Part shown: piece by piece, positions 21,901 to 35,092 of the stretch
How positions within the stretch are numbered: the first letter of the stretch is position 1
Layout: each line of letters opens with the position of its first letter
Source: Lingula anatina
Taxonomy: Eukaryota; Brachiopoda; Lingulata; Lingulida; Lingulidae
Reading direction: 5' to 3'
Assembly: GCF_001039355.2 (NCBI RefSeq)
Contig: NW_019775720.1
Location: 179,566-231,868, forward strand
DNA: 52,303 nt
Translations under genes and position numbers: made by a program
Notes under the pieces: model-generated
What the model was told of the DNA's origin: nothing
Seen by the model: the letters and a program-made list of their open reading frames with translations, nothing else
Database searches by the model: none

Positions 21901-24881
21901 GGCCATGTAGCACAGTCTTATGCAAATGTGAAAATGGATAATTTATTTCTCAAAAGTAAAAAGTGAGCATGAAATCAATGTGTTTTTCTTGATATGGTGA
22001 TGATAACAAGGGCGGACAGAGGCCTTCTTCTGGGTCTTCCAGAAGATAGTCATATTTTTTCAAGTTAACACTGACAGGCATCTAATGTTTCTGTCAGAAT
22101 ACAGTCAAAAAATATCTCTCGATCCGCCCCTGGATAAGAAACACAATGAAAATGGCATCAATCTAAATCTGAAGTTTCCGTCGAACATAAAACTGAAATA
22201 AAAAAGATGATGACAAGGTAACCCCTTGGTTGCAGTGCAGGATTCTTTGCAGGGAGCATTGAAATAAATAACGCAGCCAAAATTTACCTTGCATTGCTTC
22301 CACCTCCCATACAACCACTGTAAGCACATATAGAAAACACAGACAGAAGTGCCTTAGGAGTCACATTCACCACAATGGGGCCATTCAGAATGGATGATCC
22401 GNGTTGTTTGACAGTTTTTGTCCATTGAAAAGGTCGAGTAATTTTCACATTTCTCTAAGAAGATGACCAATGTCCACTTACTTTGTGTCCAGCTGAATAA
22501 GATTAGTGTCTATTGGAGCGTCTCCAGACGAAGGCGCGATGCTTGCTGACCGACTGGGAGGGGGTGGCTCCTCTACTGGCTTGGGGTGGGTCAAGGTGAA
22601 GGGCAATTCCACAGCAAGGTCACTGAAAGTAGGTCAATGTTATCCTATAAAAGTAGGTCATGTCATTTTATGAAATTAAATCAATGCTAGTTGGTGAAGG
22701 TAAATCAAGGATGGTTAGTTAATGCTAAATTAAATCAAAGCCAATATTTGTAAAGTATGAACTGTTACTTGTCATTGTGAGCAATTTATAATTTCAGTCT
22801 TTTATTAAATAACTTGTTAAACTTCAAACAATGCTCTAGTGCTAGGCTGCTTCATTTTGATGCAAAATTATTTTCTCCATGTGCTTTCAAACTTGCTTTC
22901 TGGTGCAAAGAACAGTACTAAATTTTGAAGATTTGCATTCGTTTTTTTTTTTTTTTTACCTCAAACTATAAAATTTTTATAAACATAGGATGCTGCTTTT
23001 TAAGTGAAAAACAAATTGCCAGAGACTTCTTCCAATCTGATGTTGAATCTTAAAAACTGCACAAAACATGCTGTGGGCATGGCGGATTACAGTTTTCCTC
23101 CTCCCACCCCCTCACAAATATGCCCATTGCAAAACTAAAGTGTAACACCTCTATATGCAGGCACTTGATCATTTGTAATGCTGATAGTCTTAGACAAAAA
23201 ATTCCCATCACAGGCCTCGTTCACAACCAGTTGATACATGGATTAGCTAGTCCGCAGGTCAAATATGGCATGACCCACTTGCGTGCTGAGATTTCATTGT
23301 CCCACCTCTGTTGGGACAACGCACGTGGGAGGTGGAGAATCCATTTTCAAGTGCGTGCCATATTTGATCTGGGTCCTAGTTAGTCACACAGATCAAGTGG
23401 TTTTGAACGCGGCCATGTAGCACAGTCTTATGCAAATGTGAAAATGGATAATTTATTTCTCAAAAGTAAAAAGTGAGCATGAAATCAATGTGTTTTTCTT
23501 GATATGGTGATGATAACAAGGGCGGACAGAGGCCTTCTTCTGGGTCTTCCAGAAGATAGTCATATTTTTTCAAGTTAACACTGACAGGCATCTAATGTTT
23601 CTGTCAGAAGACAGTCAAAAAATATCTCTCGATCCGCCCCTGGATAAGAAACACAATGAAAATGGCATCAATCTAAATCTGAAGTTTCCGTCGAACATAA
23701 AACTGAAATAAAAAAGATGATGACAAGGCAACCCCTTGGTTGCAGTGCAGGATTCTTTGCAGGGAGCATTGAAATAAATAACGCAGCCAAAATTTACCTT
23801 GCATTGCTTCCACCTCCCATACAACCACTGTAAGCACATATAGAAAACACAGACAGAAGTGCCTTAGGAGTCACATTCACCACAATGGGGCCATTCAGAA
23901 TGGATGATCCGAGTACTAACTGATCTGATAACTAAATATGGCCAACCCTACTTCCAAAGCGATACCGCTAATTCCATAATGGTCTTCCCGATCTAAACCT
24001 GCTGTCGCTGCAGGGGCCTAGCATTAAAACCTCCGAGCCAAGATTTAAGCTGTTTAATTGTGCGTGTGGAGCCAGGAGACCATCGAGAATCAGCAGCATC
24101 CCTTTTGAAGTAGGGTCAGCCATATATAGTCGGTGGCTCAGTTAGTACTTGGATCATCTATTCTGAATGGCCCCATTGTATTGGATGCGACAATTATGTC
24201 AATGGCCCCATTCAGAATAGGGGACTAACTAGTCTCAGAGTCAAATATGGCGGCCCACTACAAAGCTTGCTGTCTAATCCACTAACACACAGAATAGATA
24301 TCCCGTAGGAAAGTATTCAAGTGGGTCGGCCATATATGACCCTCAGACTAGTCAGTCCACTGTTCTAAATGCAGCCAATGTGAGTTAGACTGGACAACTA
24401 CCATCTACTGATTGTGGCAATTACGGGAATGTGTTGAGTGTGAGAACTACAACAAAGATCACACAAGAGGGACTACAGTAACAACAATAGAGGCAGAAAC
24501 ATGTAATTATTTTGTGTTAGTCAAACCCCAGTACTTACCCAGATCCAAACCCAAGGATGAGTCTGACTTTCACTTTATACTGCACTATAATCCCCAAGTT
24601 TTCCTTCTGACTAGGATCTGTAATACTAAAATATAAAACATAAATATAATATAATATAATATAATATAATATAATATAATATAATATAATATAATATAAA
24701 CCCTGCATACATAGGACAATTTAAGACTAGAAAATCTGATCAAGTTTTCCCCCATATCTAAAATATTTGAAATTATCAAGTTTACTCATCAATAAAGAGC
24801 ATATAATGATATATATAATGTCAAAATTTCAGGTCATGCAAAAAAAAAAAAAAAAAAAAAAAAAAGAAAAAAAAAAGTAAC

Positions 24882-24917
<36 letters not shown>

Positions 24918-27900
24918 GGTAACAATAATTAGAATTACAATAAAATAATCTTCCTGTTCACTTACATAGTGGACGAGGCCAAATTTGTGTCCTCGTGTTT
25001 CAACTTTCCATCCAGCGCCAGACCGCGTTTGTCTCGGTTGTTGGCCAGGAGTGGCGTTAGATAAAACACCTTACAGAACCCTGTCTGACTGGGCTGAATG
25101 GGAAAACCATCCCTGGGTGGAGAAACAAAGTTGAATTGTCCGTAAGGCAAATTTTGACCAAGTATTACTTGTCTCAAGCTTAACATTTAATAGTTATTTT
25201 TTTACCTAACTACTGGTATCTATAAGTAAAACAATGAGCTCATGAATAATTACGATTTTAGGAAATGTAAAATTAAAAAAAATAAAATTTGAATATTTGA
25301 AACAAAAAATATAGAAAAGATTTGTTATATCAGGTGACAAGTTTGCCACATACATGAAAATCTATATTTATATACAATTTTTTCTTACAAGTGATCAATG
25401 CTAATGTTCAATTGAAAGATTCCTATTTTTCTTCCATTAACCTTCACCCATAAAATCTATTCCAAGCTTAAATATATAAATAAAGGTACAATAATGTGGT
25501 TCATGGTCTTGTTAACCCATTTCACAATGTCAGTAATATTTACCCACTAAACCACACTCTTTTTGACAATATAAGTATACGTAACAGTATGTGGCAGCAC
25601 TATATTTCTTCCTCTTAAGTACCAGTTCAGCACTAACCCTTAAAACCCCATCACTGACGAAATAAATCAACCAGAAAAAAAAATAATAAGAGGAAATTCA
25701 AGCAACTAGCAATCAGATGCAGCACACAACAAAAATAGGACATATATAATATATATAACATCTATAATGTCCTGGAAGTTATGTGTATTCCATGTTTGCA
25801 AGTGAAAAAAAAAGCAAGTGGGTAGTTGACAAGAAAGCGATCTGATGAAATGCCTCAAAAGTGATGGTGATGTTTTCTCCAAGCAATCTTTTTTCCTGAA
25901 ACCTTCAGTTTTACATGGTGCAAAAATAAATGAACATATACCAGTCATGTCATGTACAAAAATACCAAATAGTTGCTGCGACTTTGTACTGATCCAAAAA
26001 GAATAAATGACACTCATTTTATAAGAAACCATGACAAAAAGACGTCTGTTATATACTGTTGCCATGGTGACCACACTGTTCCAATAGTATTGCTATGGTG
26101 TCCACCCTCTCCAAGTTATGTCACCATAGTGATTACTCTATTCTGACACTGTAACTATGGTGATTATCACACCCAGTAGCACTGCCATAGTGATCAGCCT
26201 CTCCCAATTAATAGCACCTTTCTTAAGGCAAATATAGAGCACAGCAAACAAAGACACATGCAAAGTAGAATATGTTTGCAAAATGGTTCAAACTTTGCTG
26301 AGGCTGTTTCTGGTAATGTTTCTGAAGATGTTTTCGTACAAAAAAATATGCAGTCAAAACACAATTAGTCAAATATGCAGTCAAAACAAAAACAGGACAT
26401 TCTTTAATTGTTGAAGAAGACCATGTCACAAATAATTTTCAAGGTTGATCAAAACAGATTGAGGTATTTTGCAATTAAATGTTAATTTCAGTCTAGAATG
26501 ATGAGATAATATCCCAGACAAATACCTTGCAAAGCTCTATTACACCAAAAATTAGTATACAAACAAATGTTCATCTTCACCCACTGATCTAAATCAAATT
26601 TTCATGCCAGTTGAAGGATTGCCAACGTCACAGGAATAATTCATCACCATTTTGATGACTAATTCTTTTTTGTTTTCAGTTGTTTTCAGCCAAATTAAGT
26701 TTTATGATGCTTGATAAGTGAAATCCCTAGTCTTACACATTTTAATGTATCTGACTATAAAAATATAAAGCAACATCCATTACACATCGAGGCTTTGATA
26801 AATATGTCAAAGAATTTTATTTTGGTAAACAAAATTTAAGGAATATTCTAATAAATATACTGTCCTAAATGATCAGAAAAGACTAAGTCAGCACTCAGCA
26901 TCAATGTGAAAGGAAATAATTGAAATTGGAATATTTTACATCAAAAATTCCCCCCTTATGTCTTCAATTTATTCTTCATGGTAATAAAAACAACAGAAAT
27001 ATGTCATGGTAATATTTAAATGAAAAATTGAAAACTATGATGTTGGCAACACTGCCAGCTGGCAACCACAACCATCGAAAAGAGTTCCAAGAATTTTGTC
27101 AAAATGAACAGATGTTCTAGCTTTATTAAGAACAGAAATAAAATAGTTTTTACTCACTGCACACGGAGAGGATAGAAAAAAGAAAGAAAATGTTACAATA
27201 AAATGGAAAACGTTATCTACATTTGCATTAATACTAAAACATAGATACTACATAAAAAGTATTAAGCAGAGAAATCAGTGGGACATTTTACTACTCAGTA
27301 GCAAAGATACTATGATAGTGCTTCTTGTATTGTCTTTCAATCCCTTTAGGTATTCACGTGAAAAAAAAACTAAATGGGGATAAAAAAGTAGGTGGTAATC
27401 AAGGAAAACCTGAGCAACAATNNNNNNNNNNNNNNNNNNNNNNNNNNNNNNNNGGGGGGGGGGGGGGCAGAAAAGGACAAGGGGGCAGGGGGAAGGGGGG
27501 GTGAAGAGTCCCTTATGAACTTTATCAATCATGCCTACTTTCTAAACAAATTTCTACCTGTGCAGGAACAACATTAAGTATAATCAGCATGCAGTCTACA
27601 TGGTCTTTTGCCTTTACTGAACCGCTTCATTTTTATTCTAAGTTAGATGTAACAGCCAAACAGCCAAAGATTATATTATTTTAAAGCAAGTGAAAATTCT
27701 AAATTACAAATGTACATGTAGAACAACAGTGGCCACTTGCACATTAGTGAAAGTTATCTAAATAAATAAATAAATAATGCTTCTGACAAATCATACTTAC
27801 TGCTCACAACTCCCCCCTCCCACTATGAATAAAAGCACCCAATATTTTTTATCATTTCTATTTTTAGGATTTAAAAAAAATTTACAGGTCAGGGGAACTA

Positions 27901-29452
27901 TTCTTAAACATCACTGCTTGTAAATGATGATTTAGTAAATGCACTGACCTAGATAGAAAACATGACCTACTTAAAGAAGACCTCTACCAGTATCTAGGTC
28001 ATCGCCACTTTCTATCTAGGTCGTCAGATGATGCAATCTTACTTACTCGCTCTCCAGCTCCGCCACCGTACATTTGTACTGTGCAGTGGAGAAGAGACAA
28101 ATATCTGCAAACTGACGCACTGCAGAAAGAAGCGAGGAAAATAAAGAAGAAAAGACTTTTCAATATCTGATCCACATCTATAGTAGCTATGGAGAAAGAC
28201 AAATCAAAATATCAAATCAAATCAGGTCAAATCAATATGGGTGATTCTGATGTCTAGATTCTTGGATTTGCCTGCAGCAAAAGCATAGCTGGTAAATACA
28301 ATTAGCCTTTTGATTCCAGTCTTTTCTTCAATTTTTGAAGAAAAATATCATCTTTGTTTAATTTCCTTGTTTTCTGATTTCTATCGAGGTGGGGTCATAT
28401 AAAAGACAGAGAGCAGAATTTCATTCATTCAAATGATTTGTCATCCTGAACTTTTTGTCATTTTTATTAATCTATTATTTAACACAATTCTCACCTATAA
28501 AAATCTACAACAATATTTTAAACTAAAATGTTTGATTTTAGTAAACACTACAAAGACGAATGTACTGCTGTGCATTTTCTAACATATTATGCTTTTAAAC
28601 TGTAAGGCAAATTAAGATTCCAAACTCTCCTCCCAAAAGAAATGATTCTATACCCAGTTCAACTAGGTAGCCTGCAAAAGCTGAAAGAAATGGAAGAAAA
28701 AAAACAAAAAAAAACAAAAAAAAAACAAAGAACCTCCACTACACACAAGATGGAGACATTAACTCATCTGCTCACTAGATGTCAGCACTATGAACAAATT
28801 CACAAGAAGTCTCTTCAGAAATGGTCTTGGAGACGTACAAGTGTTCACATTGACACATTCATACTGGCTCTAAACCAAGGAGCAATTTGGTTGAATTTAA
28901 AATGAAAATTTTATGCAATCAAATTGTGCAGCAAGGGATATATTCAATTCCTGCAAGTAAATGTATCAATTTCTCTCCAACAAGCTATAGAACGTATAGA
29001 TCAACTGATATTAACACTATAATGTCCATGCCTCTGATATCTAACTCTTGGTATCTAAATTTGTTTGCCCTCTTCAAGACCACTTCAGAATATAGAGCTC
29101 ATGTGAACATCCTCAGACTGCACACCAGATGTCAGCACTATGCAGACACTACAGCAGTCTAGATGGTGCCACTTACTCTGAAGTCATTTCAGCTACAGTG
29201 GAGGTATAAGAACCTTTAGAGAATAAAATGATGTCTGAGACCTGATGAACTGAAAATTAAAGGATAAAAAACATCAAAATCAAGTTGGAAATTGTTGTAC
29301 TTTTAGTCAAAAGAAGTTACTTGTATTCAAAAGAATTACTTTCCACTAAACCTATGTTTGAAAAAAAAAAAGAAATATTGCCAATATTTTTCTATTTCCT
29401 TTTTTGATTTTTTTTCCCTTTACATGAATGAATCAAAAATTTGTTGCCTGGA

Positions 29453-29522
<70 letters not shown>

Positions 29523-32500
29523 TTTTGCGAAGGCTTTAGCAGTCATCACAAAAATTTCAAAAGGATGAAGGACATTCCCTATCTTTGGAATTTTTAATGG
29601 AACTAGCTGTGCCTTCTTCCTAAAACAGGAATACATTCTAAAAATCACTTTTGTCAAAGTATAACATTCCAAAATTGCATGCCAAAGTGATTGAAAATAT
29701 AATTATCATTTTAATAATATCTTTTCTCTGATCATCTAAGGGATAACCAGGCATCTGAAATAAAAACCTTCATTTATACATGAAATGCTAAAAAAAATAC
29801 AAACAACACAAAACATGCAATACATTCAACTATACAGAAATACAAAGTACCACAATATTAAAAGAAAAAATTGTAAAAAGCAATCTGATGTTATCAAATT
29901 TGTACACTTATATTACTTAATGATATCTATTTATAAAATTGCATGTCACTGATCAATAATTTATTTAGAGAATATGCGCATATCAAAAAAATTAATAAAC
30001 AAATAAATAAATACACTCACCTGAAATTTTTACTTTCTTCACTGTTTTGCCAGTGTTATTGTCCACAAGAACATTGACAGCTATGGATTCCCCATGGTAA
30101 TATTTCTGAAATCAAAATTAAAGGAGCATTTTTTGACTTAAAAAAAGAAATTAACAAAAAATATTGCCTTGGGAAACATCACTTACAACAATAACTTTTT
30201 TTATTAAATACCATAATTAGGTCATTATGACCTAATTCTCACCTCTTTGTCCAGACTGGCCTCCAATCGTAGTGTTCCTGCACTCATCATAAACTCCTTA
30301 ATGGCGTCTGCCGTCGGCTGTGGAGCAGGTTCTACGGGGGCGTATGTTAATTTACGGATTGCCAGCCGGACGGAATTCCTAGAGGGATACCATATTTAAT
30401 TTGATAAAAATAGAAACAAGCCGCACCTATGTAACATAAACATGCAACTGTAGAATAAAAATATTAAAATCAATATTGCACTCAGAATAATTCTTGGTGT
30501 GAGACCTTTAAAGTTTTTTCTGGTAAAATGAAGCTAAATAAAGCCCTTGTTCTAATGTACTAGAAAAAAAAAACCAGAGAAGGTACACTACTTGTTTAAA
30601 AAATCCCTGGTCCATACCTCTTATGTGACTTGTCATCCACTCCTTCACCAACATATGTCTTTAGTTCATAGTCTACTCCACAGGGCTGTAGGATAATTTA
30701 TCCAAATAATATTATGGAGTATTGTTTATAGACAATAATACAGGGAAGCTTGTCTTACACCCCATTTCCATAGATTTTTAGATCGATCTATCCCTGTGGG
30801 GAGTCTCACTAGATTACTGTCAGCTTGGTCGGCTTAAGCGTCTGTCCCGCCTACTAAAAGCTGTAAGGGGGTAATTAACTATGGTGCCCGCTCGGCTGAC
30901 TGCAATTTAGCATGAACCCCCAGGGAGTTAGGTCGATCTAAAACTTAATCTTTAGATTGATCTAAATCTCTGGGAAAGCACCCTTGGTGTGACCTAATTA
31001 AGTTGTCAACATAATATTATTGAGTTCTATAGTTCAAAGAAATGTAGGGTGATATGAATTGGCATGACTTCATTACAACTTGAGTAGCTGATATTACCTC
31101 AAAACAATGTATTCTGAAACAGGTTTTTACTTTCGTATAGCTTTAACTTTATACACATAATTATTTGTTTGTTAAAAGAACAAACCTTCCCAGTGTCCCC
31201 TGGGGCTGGCTGAAGCGTCACGGAGGATGGTGTATTTGGAGAAAGCTGAAACAGTTGTGAAAAGGATCGTTTGCCTGGCTATTCTAAACATGAATCACTT
31301 TTCTTTATCATATTATTAATTTTTATATCAATCATATTTCATTCAATATTAACATTTTCTAGTTTTTGAGTATCTCAGTAATATAATAAAGTGATGTGAA
31401 TTTTACTTCTGACAACAAGAAATATAAAACTCCAAATCAGGGTTTATAGATCCATATTTTCTCGAAGAGAGAGAAAGGGAAATTGAGAGAAAGATAACAT
31501 ATAATACTGTTACCTCAAAATAGAAAGGATAGGCATTAGGCCCCAATTTCTTGATCAGGCGCTCTTGTAATCTTGTTAGTGGCCTCTCGTTCTCGGGCAA
31601 TTTGGGGTACACCTGCATGGATGCAAGAAATAAATCCTTGCGAAATGTGAGCCCGAGCACGTCCAGGTCCTCTCTGCCATAACGAAATGCTGCCAGAACG
31701 TGAGCAAATACTTTGCGATCTTTGAGATATTCTGGATCTATTAGAACTACTCCATCTGGAAATTAAAAAAAAAAAATGCAATAATATTATAGAGAAAAGC
31801 TAAGGTTATATGTTGCTTTGCAGATTCCTGAAAAAAGCACTTGGTTGATTTGACTTTTTCGCAAAACAACAAGTAAACTGAAAGCAAAAGCCTGTAACAG
31901 TGTTATTATTAAAATCAATACTAAATCATTCAAATGTCAATGACATCCAAAAAAAAAACACCAAACACTGAAACATTGTTATTATCCATCCAAAGTTGTT
32001 GTACATTGGCATGCCTTCTTTCCTCCGATTGGTCCAAAAATTGGTTAGTATGTCATCAATTTCTATCAAGGCTAACATTTACAAATACTAGGTCACAATC
32101 TACGCATATTGCATATTAATGAGAAATAACTATTTTCTATAAGTAAATACAATATCAAATATATTTCTCTGAATTTATTGAGAAGTTAGTAACCATAACA
32201 ATTGTTTTTAAACACAAGGTGTCTGGGAATTATTTAAATTTGATTAACATGTTTATTTGAAAGAGATACAAGCCATGTGAGTTTTATCAAAGAAGATAAC
32301 ATTACAATTTGAACAAAATCACACATGGGATGAACCAAAATGTAAACATTCCCAAAAACCAAATTTTTAAAAATATTAGGAAAATTAACTCAGAATAAGA
32401 ACATTTTTGAGGCACTCTGCAGCAGCCCTTTCAGCAGGGAGTAGTTGTAAAGGTTTGTTTACAGTTCTCCAATGAGCACTGACACCTGAATCATGTAATT

Positions 32501-32883
32501 TCTAAATTAAAAAGGTCATCCATCAACGACATCATTTAGATTTAAACCAGTCAACTTGTTCAACTCACCTATTGGGTCTATCTGAGATAAATGATCTATA
32601 AAATCCCTCTTCCCAATGTAAGTGGTAATCTGAAACAGAAAATGAAAATCGTTTGTAGATTTTTAAAAAAATTTAATCAGCGTCTCTCCATCTTGTATTT
32701 TCAACCAAACTGATTTTGGAAATACGAAAGAAATATTGCTTTATTAGTGCAAATAATTACCAGAATGTCAAAGATGAGTTTATTAGGAACAATTCTTCAA
32801 TAATGTTCTGTCATTATATATAAATCTAACATTTTCTTAAAACTACATATATTTATTATTGCTTATCCTTTTCTTTCTTTCAT

Positions 32884-32916
<33 letters not shown>

Positions 32917-35061
32917 GAAAGTTTGATATTCCATTTTTTTTCTGATTTAACACAGGAAATAACAATTAAGCCATGGAAGAAACCTTAAAATGGAAACAGG
33001 AACAAAACCCAGACTTGATAACTTGACATAATGAGTAGTCTTGATTCGCACACCCACTCTCACTCAAGTCTCATCACTTACTTTTCCATTGGGACTGCTT
33101 TTCTTGAAAACTCTGAAAAGAACAACAGGAAACAAGAGTTACTACAGTACCTACATATCTGTAAATAGTTCTCTAACAGGCAACCTTCTGGCTTGCTACA
33201 ACCACCATTAATAACATCAATTGAATTTTAAGTCAAAGATCCCAGATAGCTCAGAAGTTCATTCAGGAAACATTTATTTTCCTTTTTTAAAAATCAATTA
33301 TCTTTATTCATGTTCATGAGTAGATTTGACCATCAGCCTAAATCATCTGAAAATAAGACAGAAAAAAAAGAAGAATGCATTAAATGATGGAAAAAAGCTG
33401 CTTCAAATAATCTTCCATATATAATCCACAAGTATGTGGCATTCGGAACTGCTCAAACCAAGCAAACATAGTTTTAACTGAATCAGGAAGAAAATGTCGC
33501 AACCTTTATGTTTCTAATCTCCAACCCAATTTTCATCATGATTCCAACTAAACACATAATTAGACAGCAAAATACACAGGGGCTTATTGCAATCAAGTGA
33601 TTACTTCCTGAAGTTCAAACTTAAATGATATTTCTGAAGATTGGCTTTAAATCTTAACCCCATGCATGCTATAAAACTAAAAATGTAGTTCTAGTATCAA
33701 ACTGAAAATATAGGTCAAGTAAAGCGAAAATAATCATTCTTGGCTCTTCCAAAGTGCCCACCAAAGGCAATATGCAGGTTTCATACAAAGTGTTAAATAA
33801 AGAAATGAAATAAAAATTTGTTCATGAAAACCACTGTAATGTAAGTAATGGCAGGGATTATATATATATATATATATTAGATCTCTTCTTTGGTTTCTTC
33901 TATGAACTTGAAAAAGTGACTTACTGCCATGTCGTGACACATTTACACGCACACATTTCCACAGGTTCAAATCCCGCAAATCAAAGAATTCTACAATGCT
34001 GCCTCCTATTACTTTGTGGACCTTCCAACACTTCGGTACTAAATTATGTAAATGTATTTTCAAAACATGTTCCAGCACTTTTTATATCAACTCATCTGGT
34101 GATAATTTTTTTTTTAATCTTGACAACCCGGACTTTTACGCTATATACGCCATAGAACAACATTTTGTCGTAAATGACCAGAGGTCATGCGACCCATGAC
34201 GGAAAGATTAATAAATTAAGAGAAATAACGCTGATTCAGAGAACCCAATGATGTCAATTGCCTACATAATATTAGGTAAAACATCACAGCAAACACACTA
34301 AGAAATTCACGTCAATAGCCCTCGAGAAGAGGCTCGTTGTGTTATTGTTCCAGCTAATGACGTCAAACCCAGCTGCCATCACATGACATGTAGAAAAACA
34401 CTGCTATAACACTGACTGAATACAATGGCTCCATACTATCAGCTTTAAGCTTCATAAAAAAAATTTTTCTCACTGGCACCGCTGACGTAAAACTGACTTC
34501 ATTGAGTATTATGAAAACAATTACACTCTCTAGATAGATGTGTGGTCGCCCTTAAAATTAGGATGCACTTTGATAGTAAATAGACATGTATAAATAGATG
34601 AGTTGATATCACTAAAAGACAACACCCTATTCCACTAAAAAAAACTTGAGCCAGAAAACTACTCTTAACTTCTAGACCAAATCTCAGTTTATTTTTCACC
34701 AAAGGTAGGTCAGCCATGGTCCAAATAAATGAAATATTGTCAAAAAGAACTTAAGTCAGTTCCCTAGCTAACATCTTTGTTACCAAGGATACATGGTCAC
34801 ATGCACACATCTAACGCTATCAGGAGCACTGTTACAACAGCACCCTCATGGTCACATGCACACATCTTACCCTATCAGGAGCATTGTTACAGCACTCTCA
34901 TGGACACATGAGGCTAGTAGGTTATTCCTTGATTCGATGGCAAGAGCTGACAGTCAGCAATAAATTCTCAAACAATGAATTGTATGAGAAAATTGCTTTT
35001 TTAAAGAAAATTTGACTGGGCAAGAAAAATCCAGATTCCTTTAAGACAGATCTTAATTCTC

Positions 35062-35092
<31 letters not shown>

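Larger units (their letters stand above)
20893..22401. repeat. Direct duplicate (copy 1) of 22403-23911
   Basis: Over 1509 bases the two copies differ visibly at only two sites (22100 t against 23610 g; 22219 t against 23729 c), introns included. Copy 1 ends at a single N. It carries arrestin exons 13 and 12. Confidence 0.95.
22403..23911. repeat. Direct duplicate (copy 2) of 20893-22401
   Basis: Counterpart of copy 1, carrying arrestin exons 13 and 12. It continues without a break into the MITE at 23882-24179. Confidence 0.95.

Noticed and set aside
27140-27190. Possible arrestin microexon (pyrimidine tract, TGCAG then TGAGT)
   Set aside because: The acceptor and donor overlap, leaving no exon; exons 9 and 10 already join in phase.
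33955-33985. B-box-like GGTTCAAATCCCGC suggesting a tRNA or tRNA-derived SINE
   Set aside because: No A box or cloverleaf could be drawn upstream.
34499-34717. Minus-strand ATGGCTGACC frame as arrestin exon 1
   Set aside because: Its phase does not fit exon 2, and it lacks a good donor; 40076-40101 fits better.
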